DNA of 64,000 nt from an uncultured Methanobrevibacter sp. (lineage in GTDB: Archaea > Methanobacteriota > Methanobacteria > Methanobacteriales > Methanobacteriaceae): assembly GCA_900319985.1 (NCBI GenBank), contig ONQL01000001.1:1-64000 (forward strand), given 5' to 3'. A model generated the notes under the pieces. It was not told where the DNA came from. It was given only the letters and a program-made list of their open reading frames with translations, and did not search any database. Positions 42,772 to 51,207 of the stretch are shown here, in pieces; positions within the stretch are counted from its first letter, which is position 1, and the number at the start of each line of letters is the position of its first letter. Both the position numbers and the translations under genes were made by a program.

Positions 42772-45515
42772 TTTTCACAAAATTAAAGTTAATTAATTTT
42801 AAATCTCATGAAAACACTACCATAAATTTCGATAAGGGTATTAGTGTTATTGTTGGAGAAAATGGTGCTGGAAAATCCACTATACTGGAAGCTATTAGCT
42901 TTGCACTGTTCAAACAGTATACTGCTAAAAAAATTGATGATTTGGTACGCAATAATGCAGAGTCAATGACTGTTGAATTGGAGTTCAGTTCCAACAATAG
43001 GGAATACAGAATCGTACGAGATAAGAAATCTATGTTGAAATCTTCAATTTATAAAAAGACTTCAAAAGAGGGTGGATTTGTTCATATATGTACTGGAGAT
43101 AAGGAAGTAGCTAATGAAATTCGCCAAATTTTGGATATCGATTCTGATTTGTTCCTTAATGCAATTTATATCAGGCAGGGTGAAATTGCTGATTTGGTTG
43201 ACAAAAAACCTGCTGAGAAAAAAGAGCTGGTTGCAAAACTGTTGGGAATCGATTCATTGGAAAAGGCCTGGAAAAATTTATTGCCGTTCATCACTGTTTA
43301 TGAAAATCAATTGGCAGAGCTTAAAGGTAAATTATACAACTCCGATGATTTAAAAGAGGAATATAACAAGAAAAAAGATGAACTGGAAACTCTTAAGAAT
43401 AGGGGACATGAACTTGAGGAGCAGATAGAGGACGTTACCACTTCCCTGAAAGATATATCTGAAAGTAAAAGGAATATGGAACGTGAAAAGGAGATATATG
43501 ATACTCAGGTCAACAATCTTGAAAATGAACAGAAAACATTGTCCAAGCTGGAAAGTGATAAGAAAGTGGTTCAGGACAATCTGGATAAGATTCATGATGC
43601 TGAAGAGAAAATCACCCGTTTGGAAAAATATGTTTCAAAACTGGATGTATATCTTGACTTTGAAAAATCAGTTACAAGCATTCAAAGATTAAAGAGTGAT
43701 GAATTGGAAGTTAACAAAAAGCTCGATTCAATCGCTGCTCAAAAGGCAATTGTGGCGGATAAAAAAGAGGAATATAATAAGTTTTTAGCTTCCGATGAGG
43801 AAATTAATAAGCTGAACAATCAAAAAATCAATCTGGAAAAACAGCTGGCTACTTCCGCTAAGTTGGAAAAGGATAAAAAAGAGCTGCTGTCCCAAATTGA
43901 GCACGAAAGAAATGATATTGAAGACTTCTTTTCAAGGTCTAAAGACAAATTGGGTGACTATGGCGTGTCTCAGGATGTCTTGGCTGAAGTTGATGATTTC
44001 AACCATATAGAAAATGTCACAAACGAGTTCATTGAGGAAGTTGCTGGAAACATCAACAAACTGTCCGAAGATATCGTTTCCAAAAAAGAGGATTTGGTTG
44101 AATATAAACAGAATATCAAATCAGCTCAAAAGCCATTGGCTGAATTGGATGAAGTGGACAATAAATGTCCTGTTTGTCAATCCGATATTAGTTTTGCTCA
44201 AAAAACCGAATTGATTGAGGGATATAAATCCATAATCGATGAAAATGAAAAATTAATTGCACAATCAGAAGAAGAGGTTGTTCTATTTGTCAAAAACAGG
44301 GAAAGCTTTGAAGAAAAACAGTCCAAACTTCAAGATTTATCCAAAAGCATTGTTGAATACAAACAGAAATTCACTCATTTGGAAGAAGAATTGGTGAAAT
44401 TAAATGAAATCGATGAAAGCCTTGAATCCAAGGAATATATCAGTGATAAGTTAGGTGAACTTATACTTGTCATCGCTAAGCAAAGAGATGATAAGGAAAG
44501 TTATAAGGAGTCTTATGATGCATATGTTCAGGCTAAAGGTGCTTTGGATGTTTTAGGCAGCGAAACTGAATCACAATATAAATTAAATCAGATTAAAAAT
44601 GAGATAGACAATCATGTTACCAATATCAAATTGGCAATCAATCAGGATCCTCATTTGAGTGGAGACATCAGTACCAATGAACTTCAGGACAGAATCAATG
44701 ATTTGAAACAGAAAAACGAAGAATTTAACCAACTCAAGGGTTTCATCCAAAATAAAAAATCATTGATGTCCCAGCATGATTCTATTAAGGAGGACATTGG
44801 CGTTTCAAGAAATCAGCTTGATATAATTCAAAATAAAATCGATGCGTCTTTATATGATAAAGAGAAATATGAGCAAATTATCTACCGTTTCGAATTATAT
44901 GAAAGACGTCAAAATACCTTTAATAATGAGCTTTCAGTGATTAAAGGACGTGCCCGTGAATCCATAGCTTACATTAAAGATTTAAATGAGAAAATCGTAA
45001 CTGCCGATATGTTCAAAGAAGAATATGATAATCTTGAAAGTTACATATTCATGTTGAAGAACATTAGGGAATTGTATGGTAAGAATGGAGTTCAAAAGGA
45101 TTTAAGAAATATTTCAAGACCTTTAATCCAAAAGTATACCAAGGAATTCTTCAATGAATTCAATTTCAACTATTCAGATTTAACTTTAGATGAGGACTAT
45201 GGCGTCACAGTCTATGGTCCTGAAGGCGAATCCTCAATGACTATGGTCAGCGGAGGGGAGAAAATAGCTATTGCATTAGCCTTAAGATTAGGTATCACTC
45301 AGGCTATTGCAAAAGGAGATTTGGATACAATATTGTTGGATGAGCCAACTATTCATTTGGACAGTTCAAGAAGGCATGAACTTATCAATTTATTAAAGGA
45401 AATGTCTTTATTGCCGCAAATGATAATTGTAACTCACGAAAGTCAGCTTGAAAATGCAGCTGACAATATTATAAAAGTTGAAAAAGAAAATGGTATTTCA
45501 AAAGTCATGATGTAA
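42768..45515 (+). CDS. rad50: DNA double-strand break repair ATPase Rad50
   Basis: A 915-residue SMC-like ATPase. Walker A GENGAGKSTILEAI lies near residue 30, two long coiled coils flank the zinc hook CPVCQSD (Cys467, Cys470), and the C-terminal signature SGGEKIAIALALRLG and Walker B LLDEPTIHLDSS end the protein near residue 850. The order and length match the family. Translation is coupled to mre11. The end faces the TIR-like gene, with 27 bases of mostly T and a small GTAAT/ATTAC hairpin that can terminate both transcripts. Confidence 0.95.
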   Translation: MIFTKLKLINFKSHENTTINFDKGISVIVGENGAGKSTILEAISFALFKQYTAKKIDDLVRNNAESMTVELEFSSNNREYRIVRDKKSMLKSSIYKKTSKEGGFVHICTGDKEVANEIRQILDIDSDLFLNAIYIRQGEIADLVDKKPAEKKELVAKLLGIDSLEKAWKNLLPFITVYENQLAELKGKLYNSDDLKEEYNKKKDELETLKNRGHELEEQIEDVTTSLKDISESKRNMEREKEIYDTQVNNLENEQKTLSKLESDKKVVQDNLDKIHDAEEKITRLEKYVSKLDVYLDFEKSVTSIQRLKSDELEVNKKLDSIAAQKAIVADKKEEYNKFLASDEEINKLNNQKINLEKQLATSAKLEKDKKELLSQIEHERNDIEDFFSRSKDKLGDYGVSQDVLAEVDDFNHIENVTNEFIEEVAGNINKLSEDIVSKKEDLVEYKQNIKSAQKPLAELDEVDNKCPVCQSDISFAQKTELIEGYKSIIDENEKLIAQSEEEVVLFVKNRESFEEKQSKLQDLSKSIVEYKQKFTHLEEELVKLNEIDESLESKEYISDKLGELILVIAKQRDDKESYKESYDAYVQAKGALDVLGSETESQYKLNQIKNEIDNHVTNIKLAINQDPHLSGDISTNELQDRINDLKQKNEEFNQLKGFIQNKKSLMSQHDSIKEDIGVSRNQLDIIQNKIDASLYDKEKYEQIIYRFELYERRQNTFNNELSVIKGRARESIAYIKDLNEKIVTADMFKEEYDNLESYIFMLKNIRELYGKNGVQKDLRNISRPLIQKYTKEFFNEFNFNYSDLTLDEDYGVTVYGPEGESSMTMVSGGEKIAIALALRLGITQAIAKGDLDTILLDEPTIHLDSSRRHELINLLKEMSLLPQMIIVTHESQLENAADNIIKVEKENGISKVMM

Positions 45516-45542
45516 TATCATTACTTTTTTTTATTTTTTTTT

Positions 45543-45938
45543 TTACATTGTTTCATGGGCATTTTTGATGGAGTCGATTATACAGTTTGCATTCCATCCA
45601 ACGATGGTTGCCGCTTTTTCTTCAAGTATTTCAGGAACTTCTTCAACTCCATAAGGTCTTACTAGAATTATTGGAATATCATATTTTTCACTGGCATCCA
45701 AAAGACTTTCAAACAGTTCCTTATTGTCGTTATACAATCCGGATAACATTATTATTCCGTCAACTTTTTTGTAAAACACTTCACCTGCTCTAGAATAATC
45801 TCCAGACATGGATTCTTTCCACAGAAAATCAACTTTTGAATATAACTTTTCGGTAAACTGGGCGTATTCTCTATTTTTGTCGATACCGTTAGTGATTATG
45901 AGATTGTAAATTTTGTCATCTTTTTCGTCTTCAAACAT
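45543..45938 (-). CDS. MTH538-like TIR-type (flavodoxin-fold) protein
   Basis: A 131-residue protein with an alternating alpha/beta fold. From its pattern YNLIITNG, KVDGIIMLSGLYNDNKELFESLL, and IPIILVRPYGVEEVPEILEEKAATIVGWN it matches what I recall of MTH538 of Methanothermobacter, whose domain (PF08937, TIR-like, DUF1863) is shared with ThsB of the Thoeris defence system. It lies next to rad50 in both genomes, as I recall. Whether it hydrolyses NAD is unknown; a catalytic Glu cannot be pointed to with certainty. AAGGTG precedes the ATG. Confidence 0.78.
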   Translation of the reverse strand: MFEDEKDDKIYNLIITNGIDKNREYAQFTEKLYSKVDFLWKESMSGDYSRAGEVFYKKVDGIIMLSGLYNDNKELFESLLDASEKYDIPIILVRPYGVEEVPEILEEKAATIVGWNANCIIDSIKNAHETM

Positions 45939-46053
45939 TTTAACACCTTGCTTTTAATATAATCATTATAATATAAAAGAATTTGTTTTGCAAATATTTA
46001 TTAATTTTAAAGTAGTATCTAATGTATAGAACTATTTGTATAAGGAAATTTTT

Positions 46054-47340
46054 ATGAAAGCTGCAGTAATTGGATTGGGTGTAGAAGGAAAAAAGGCAGT
46101 AAACTCTCTTTTAAATCATGGATGGGAAGTTTATGCTACTGATTTAAATATTAATGTCGATTTAGAAGGTTTAAATTTACCACGCTTGTCAATGAACATG
46201 TTGGACAGTGAACAGACTGTTTCTATTGTGGGTGATAATTTAACAGTTGATTTGGGGTTCACCAACTCATATGCTGTTGAACAGTGTGATGCAATTGCCA
46301 TTAGTCCCAGCATGTTTGGCGGAGCATTTGCAGAAAAGCTGCTTGAAAATGGATATCTACTGAGTGATGTAGTAAACAAACACAAAGAGCTGTTCACTAT
46401 AGGGATAACCGGCACCAATGGAAAGACCACTACAGTTCACATGTTGAAAAACATTTTGGAAAATGCCGGAAAAAAAGTATTGGTCGGAGGAAACGGCGGC
46501 GGCGGTTTTTCAGGATATTATGATTTGATGCTTGAAGCAGAAAATGGTGATTATGATATTCTACTTGTCGAAGTGTGCGATATGACTCTTGACTTTTGCA
46601 AATACTGCTTTGATTTTGATTTTATTGGCCTTACAAATATAGGCAATGATCATATGGATGTCCATAAAACCATTGCCAATTATAAAAATTCATTAGTTCG
46701 CTTTTTTGAGGGTACAACAATATTCACAGCTTTCAATCAGGATTTCAATAGTGATTTTAAAGAATCTGCTAGTAAATATATTCCTTATTTTGAATATCAA
46801 GATGAATTGAAGGTTTACGGTAAATTCAATTTGCTTAATGCAGGATTGGCGGCCGCCATTTCAAAGGAGCTGAAAGTGCCTAAGGATGTTATCAAATCCA
46901 CCCTTTCACAGTTCAAGGCAGTTCAGGGAAGATTGGACGTATATAGAATAAATGATGCTCATGTTTATGTTGGAAAAACCGATAATTCGGATGCTTTGGC
47001 TTCAATATTGTCTGAAAGGGATTTCTATGCGATATTTATAGGCACTCCTAGACATAATGAGGAGCACCGGCTGGATATTCTTGATGAGGCTGTCAAGTAT
47101 AATCCTGAAGTCATTGTCCTGTTTCCTGGTTTGGATGATACATTGGACATTGCGATGTATAGGTTGAATTCACTTGGCTATGGTGGTAATATCATAACTG
47201 TCAACTCACTTGATGAAATAATTGAACTTGTTGCAGAATATTCTCATGAGGATGCAATACTTATAGGTGGTAATGGTCAAGATGTAATTATTGACATTCA
47301 AGAAAGAATTAAGTTGATTTCTGAAAAATTATCACAATAA
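46054..47340 (+). CDS. Mur ligase family protein, probable pseudomurein synthesis
   Basis: A 428-residue ATP-dependent peptide ligase of the Mur type. Residues 1-100 are a Rossmann-like domain with a start similar to MurD (AVIGLGVEGKKAVNSLL); the ATP loop GITGTNGKTTTVHML lies near residue 118; the central metal-site motif LTNIGNDHMDVHKTI lies near residue 200; the C-terminal domain begins with the QGRLDVYRI segment. Methanobacteriales build pseudomurein peptides with such enzymes. Start at ATG 46054 with AAGGAAA upstream. The following gene encodes a secreted protein that may act on the wall. Confidence 0.85.
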   Translation: MKAAVIGLGVEGKKAVNSLLNHGWEVYATDLNINVDLEGLNLPRLSMNMLDSEQTVSIVGDNLTVDLGFTNSYAVEQCDAIAISPSMFGGAFAEKLLENGYLLSDVVNKHKELFTIGITGTNGKTTTVHMLKNILENAGKKVLVGGNGGGGFSGYYDLMLEAENGDYDILLVEVCDMTLDFCKYCFDFDFIGLTNIGNDHMDVHKTIANYKNSLVRFFEGTTIFTAFNQDFNSDFKESASKYIPYFEYQDELKVYGKFNLLNAGLAAAISKELKVPKDVIKSTLSQFKAVQGRLDVYRINDAHVYVGKTDNSDALASILSERDFYAIFIGTPRHNEEHRLDILDEAVKYNPEVIVLFPGLDDTLDIAMYRLNSLGYGGNIITVNSLDEIIELVAEYSHEDAILIGGNGQDVIIDIQERIKLISEKLSQ

Positions 47341-47404
47341 TGGTAATGTATATATATTATGTCAAATATAAAAATTAGTGTTATTTAGTTAATGGTGTAT
47401 TATA

Positions 47405-48595
47405 ATGAGTAAAAGTTGGAGAAATAAATCAATAACAATAATATTAGTTTTGTTTTCTGTATGTGTTCTTTTATTCGCATTCACTTTTGTAAATAGTGCT
47501 CCTTACACTGGTCAATCTATTGCTGAAACTTATAATTTATCTGTTGGGCAATCTGTCTTTAATGGAGATTCTATTTTAGGTCAGAATAGGACTATAGAAC
47601 TTCCTTTCTTATCAAATGTGGGATTCATTGGTCATCAATTATTGGCTTTTGACCTTCATGGAATTCTCATGTCTCTTTCCACTGGTGTAGTGCCGTTTGA
47701 TTTTGCAACTGTGTCTAGCGAGGGAATAGATTCATACGGTAGAGCAACAGGAATTGAAGGACCCGGATATTTGACATTTGAAGGAGATAAATTAGCAGTT
47801 AAAGGACCAGACACTTATGTATGGGGATATAGTGCACCATCAAAAGTTTTAACCAAAACCTCTAATGGGGTTGATGTTGTAGATCAGGGTAAAGTTGTAC
47901 AATCCGTTCCAGCTGACCAAATTAAGAATTTGAATTTCAATAGTAAGTACTTCAATAATGACACTATTGTAAGCTGGTATAATTATGATGCTCAGATAGG
48001 AGACAATTTCACTTTGGAAAAAGGTATGACTCATTTTTCCGATGGAAGAAAGGATATTAGTGCAGCTGATGTGCCACGTATTTTCGGTCAGGATGTTGTT
48101 GACTATGCATCCGAATACCCAACAGGATCACCGATTTTGCTTTATTCCGGTAAGTATAAGGAACAGCAGGGTGCTCAAGGTTCCACAATTTTCGATTCAC
48201 ACCCAGAATATGGTGATGCAATCCGGGAAATCAATACTGACCAATTTGTAGCGGCATGGGATGGAACTGTCATTCCACCAAATTCCACAAGCAGTGGTAA
48301 GGATTATGTATACTTTGAATCTGCAAACGATGCTTCCGCACCTGGTGGAAGTGCAGCACACGGTGTATGTCCTCCTGCAAGAGCATTAAGGGATGCTTCT
48401 TTATCTGAAGGATTTTCAATGCCTGTAGGTTTGACAATGGATGACAGTGCATTGCAATTCGGATACAATCCTGCAAGTGGTGTTACTGTAACCAATAATC
48501 ACACATACCCTGTTAAAATTCATATGTGGACAGAAGGTCAAGGTGTAGGAAAAGGTATTTACTGTACCTACATAAGATATATTCCTGAAAAATAA
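47405..48595 (+). CDS. Secreted VanW-like protein, possible cell wall role
   Basis: A 396-residue protein with an N-terminal signal/anchor (SITIILVLFSVCVLLFAFTFV) and a large outside domain. Near the C terminus, HGVCPPARALRDASLSEGF and then FGYNPASGVTVTNNHTYPVKI recall the VanW domain, whose conserved pattern is GGxCQ…LY.AAL.AGL followed by NNT..PI.I. A cysteine at the GxC position is kept. VanW proteins are tied to peptide cross-link modification. The gene follows the Mur ligase by 64 bases. The match is distant and by eye only. Confidence 0.6.
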   Translation: MSKSWRNKSITIILVLFSVCVLLFAFTFVNSAPYTGQSIAETYNLSVGQSVFNGDSILGQNRTIELPFLSNVGFIGHQLLAFDLHGILMSLSTGVVPFDFATVSSEGIDSYGRATGIEGPGYLTFEGDKLAVKGPDTYVWGYSAPSKVLTKTSNGVDVVDQGKVVQSVPADQIKNLNFNSKYFNNDTIVSWYNYDAQIGDNFTLEKGMTHFSDGRKDISAADVPRIFGQDVVDYASEYPTGSPILLYSGKYKEQQGAQGSTIFDSHPEYGDAIREINTDQFVAAWDGTVIPPNSTSSGKDYVYFESANDASAPGGSAAHGVCPPARALRDASLSEGFSMPVGLTMDDSALQFGYNPASGVTVTNNHTYPVKIHMWTEGQGVGKGIYCTYIRYIPEK

Positions 48596-48623
48596 AAATA
48601 TATCTTATCTTTTTTTTCTTTTT

Positions 48624-49277
48624 ATGTCAATTTCAACTGTTATTACAGCCGCTGGAAAAAATTCTCGAATGAGAAAGGATCAACTTTCCAGAAATCTAGT
48701 TTTAAAAAATAAACTTATTTTGCCGTTCAACGATAAAACTGTTTTGGAGACCACAATTGACAATGCATTATCTGCAAATACTGATGAATGTATTGTGGTA
48801 CTTGGTCATTATGCTAGTGAAATAAAAGAAGCTATAAGCAATAATTATGATGGTGATGTTAAATTTATAGAAAATAATCCTGTTGATGTAGGTTTATCAA
48901 CATCTCTTTTTAATGGTTTGTCAAATTCCAGCTGCGATTATGCATTGTGCATAACCGGAGACCAACCTACGGTATCAACTGAAACATTTAATAGGATGAT
49001 TGAAATCAGCCAGAATTCTGAAAATCCTGAAAAAACAATATCAATTTTAAGAAGAAGAAAAACAGGATTGTTGGATACTGCTGAGGGATTGGGGATGCCT
49101 TTTGTAGCTCATAGAAAAAATTTGATGGGCTATCTGGAAAATGAGGACGATAACCTAAATCCGATTCTTAGAAAAATATTTGCTGATGGTTATACGTTTT
49201 ACGGAATAAAAGAAAAAAATAAAAAGGAATTGTTGAATATCAATCACTATGAAGATTATTTGAATCTTTTAGATTGA
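48624..49277 (+). CDS. MobA-like nucleotidyltransferase
   Basis: A 217-residue NTP transferase. The nucleotide-binding motif is VITAAGKNSRMRKDQLSRN at the start, then LPFNDKTVLETTIDNAL near residue 33, GLSTSLFNGL near residue 90 and CITGDQPTVS near residue 108, which fits the molybdenum cofactor cytidylyl/guanylyltransferase (MobA/MocA) group. Other sugar or aldehyde cofactors are possible. No ribosome binding site is seen, and the gene starts 28 bases after the previous stop. The end overlaps the convergent gene by 9 bases. Confidence 0.75.
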   Translation: MSISTVITAAGKNSRMRKDQLSRNLVLKNKLILPFNDKTVLETTIDNALSANTDECIVVLGHYASEIKEAISNNYDGDVKFIENNPVDVGLSTSLFNGLSNSSCDYALCITGDQPTVSTETFNRMIEISQNSENPEKTISILRRRKTGLLDTAEGLGMPFVAHRKNLMGYLENEDDNLNPILRKIFADGYTFYGIKEKNKKELLNINHYEDYLNLLD

Positions 49278-49943
49278 TTCTAGTCCGGAAATAACTTCCT
49301 CAATTTTTGCTGCACTGATTCCGACAGCCATTTCATTATCTTTGATATCAGCTGCTTTTCTAGAACCGTCACAGCCTAGTGTAAAGTTAATTCCATCTGT
49401 AATGTAAGGGTTTGCAAATGCATCTCCGCATAATGATTGGATGCCTGCAAATGAAGGTTCGATTTTTTCACCGGTTTTGTAAACGATACTTTGTGCAAGC
49501 TTCATTCCACCAACAGGTTCGGTTATGATTTCAATAACGTCTGCTTCGAAATCAGCCTCATCCAATGGCGCATAGATAATTCCCCAATGTTCATCTTCAA
49601 TTACTGAAAGTTTGCTTGTTAGATTTTTAGCTGTTTCCAAATCCTGGAATCTGCCCAATGAGAAATATTTTTCACCATTTGCCAATTTAGGGGGCATGTC
49701 TCTAAGTCCGATAGCTCCTGCTCCACCTAAACACATTTGCTGTTCAAGTGTTGAGTAAAATTTATCTCCCAAGGATGCTTTTCTAACCATTTCGCAATGT
49801 CTGATTTTTTCATCAATTAAGTCATAACCTTCAGGAAGGTCATCTTCAGTTTTGATTAGTTTCATTGCAACAGGTTTTGAATCCAGCTTAATTTTGCTTT
49901 CAATAACCTCACAGTATTTTTGATTTTTCTCTAAATTTGCCAT
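49269..49943 (-). CDS. DUF169 family protein
   Basis: A 224-residue soluble protein of DUF169, common in methanogens and other anaerobes. Marks are KPVAMKLIKTEDDLPEG near residue 25, HCEMVRKASLGDKFY near residue 50, EQQMCLGGAGAIGLRDMP near residue 66 and FTLGCDGSRKAADI near residue 188, with conserved cysteines that could bind a metal or flavin-linked cluster. I use ATG 49943 (AGGTG upstream). Function unknown, perhaps in redox stress. Confidence 0.85.
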   Translation of the reverse strand: MANLEKNQKYCEVIESKIKLDSKPVAMKLIKTEDDLPEGYDLIDEKIRHCEMVRKASLGDKFYSTLEQQMCLGGAGAIGLRDMPPKLANGEKYFSLGRFQDLETAKNLTSKLSVIEDEHWGIIYAPLDEADFEADVIEIITEPVGGMKLAQSIVYKTGEKIEPSFAGIQSLCGDAFANPYITDGINFTLGCDGSRKAADIKDNEMAVGISAAKIEEVISGLESI

Positions 49944-49969
49944 AAATAACACCTAGATTTATTTTTGTA

Positions 49970-51196
49970 TTAAGGAATTTTAAAGTCTTTTGTTTTGTTT
50001 TTGTTGTTTTTGCAGAATGTTCTGAAATCACATGCTGTACATGTTCTCTCATCTGCTTCGGCTTTCCATGCATCCTGAATTTTATTTCCCTTCATTTCCT
50101 TTATTAGGGATTCTTCTATGTCATAAACAACTTTGTCAAATTTTTCAAGGGAGTTGTCAATTTCTGTTTTGTCGATATTGATGATGCGTATTGAACGATT
50201 TAATTTGAACTCATTGCTCAGCTCGGGAGCCTTGTCGTCTTCTTGCCAATTGGTTATCAAATCGAAATCCCTTTCGTATTTTTCAAGTGTTTCATCATCA
50301 ATCAATCCATTTTCCATCTCTTCTTTGATTAACATCAGGTCTTCTTTTGACGGAACGAGCTCATTCAAATAGAATATTATTCCTGCATAAATTGATTTCG
50401 AATCTTCCTGTTGTGACCTGAGCCAGGAATATGTCAATATCTGTTGTTTATGGCTTTCCCATTTGTTTTCGGATTTGGGATCGTCAACTTCTATTGCAGG
50501 CCTTTTCATACCCTTATAATCAATAATAATTTCATATTCGTCCCTGTCTTTTGATTCATTTATCCTTTTTTGAAAATCATTATTTTTCTTCAGTATTTCA
50601 ATAATCTTGTTGTTATAATTGTCCAGGTTAGTTTGTTCCAGGGTATTATTGATTTTCATTGAAGTCAATACATCAACAACCCCATTTATTCCATAGTAAT
50701 TTGACCGGCTTCTATTTTTGTCATATTGGGGCATATTTCGAATTCCTTTGATTAGAAGCTCTGATGAGTCAATTAATGGAAAGAGATGTTTTCCCCAAAT
50801 GTTGATGGCCTTTTCTGCTCTGGCGCTTGCTAACTTTTTATGGTCGTGTTCATTCAGGTTTGTATCCTCATTATTGACTGAACTGAAGAATAAATCTTCA
50901 TCATGGGGGTAAAGCCCTCTTGCCTGAAGTCTTAAATCGATTTGCTCTTCTATAGGTCTTATGTCCTCAAGCCAGTCCCATGGAAACTCTGTTTTTTTCT
51001 GTTTCCATTGGATAAATGCTTCTTCCATTACACCATGGATAAACTCTCCAAACCATCTTTGAACAGGCTTTGAAGGGGGCAGGGTACCCTTATTCTGATA
51101 TCTGTATTGCAGATTGCAGGTTAGAAATGACAGTAAATCTCCGGTCAGACTGTATTCGGGAATCATGTATGCTTTTGATCTTGATGGTAATTTCAT
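49970..51196 (-). CDS. RecB-family PD-(D/E)XK nuclease with Fe-S cysteines
   Basis: A 408-residue nuclease; I start at ATG 51196, which has GAGGAG 8 bases upstream, rather than the TTG overlapping the helicase stop. Cys27 near the N terminus and the C-terminal cluster CTACDFRTFC (Cys386, Cys389, Cys395) make up a four-Cys iron-sulfur staple as in AddB and Cas4. The nuclease core has YEIIIDYKGMKRPAIEVDDPK near residue 245 and HKQQILTYSWL near residue 273, the QxxxY motif. It follows the UvrD-type helicase on one transcript. Confidence 0.85.
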   Translation of the reverse strand: MKLPSRSKAYMIPEYSLTGDLLSFLTCNLQYRYQNKGTLPPSKPVQRWFGEFIHGVMEEAFIQWKQKKTEFPWDWLEDIRPIEEQIDLRLQARGLYPHDEDLFFSSVNNEDTNLNEHDHKKLASARAEKAINIWGKHLFPLIDSSELLIKGIRNMPQYDKNRSRSNYYGINGVVDVLTSMKINNTLEQTNLDNYNNKIIEILKKNNDFQKRINESKDRDEYEIIIDYKGMKRPAIEVDDPKSENKWESHKQQILTYSWLRSQQEDSKSIYAGIIFYLNELVPSKEDLMLIKEEMENGLIDDETLEKYERDFDLITNWQEDDKAPELSNEFKLNRSIRIINIDKTEIDNSLEKFDKVVYDIEESLIKEMKGNKIQDAWKAEADERTCTACDFRTFCKNNKNKTKDFKIP

Positions 51197-51207
51197 GTTC
51201 GGTCTCC

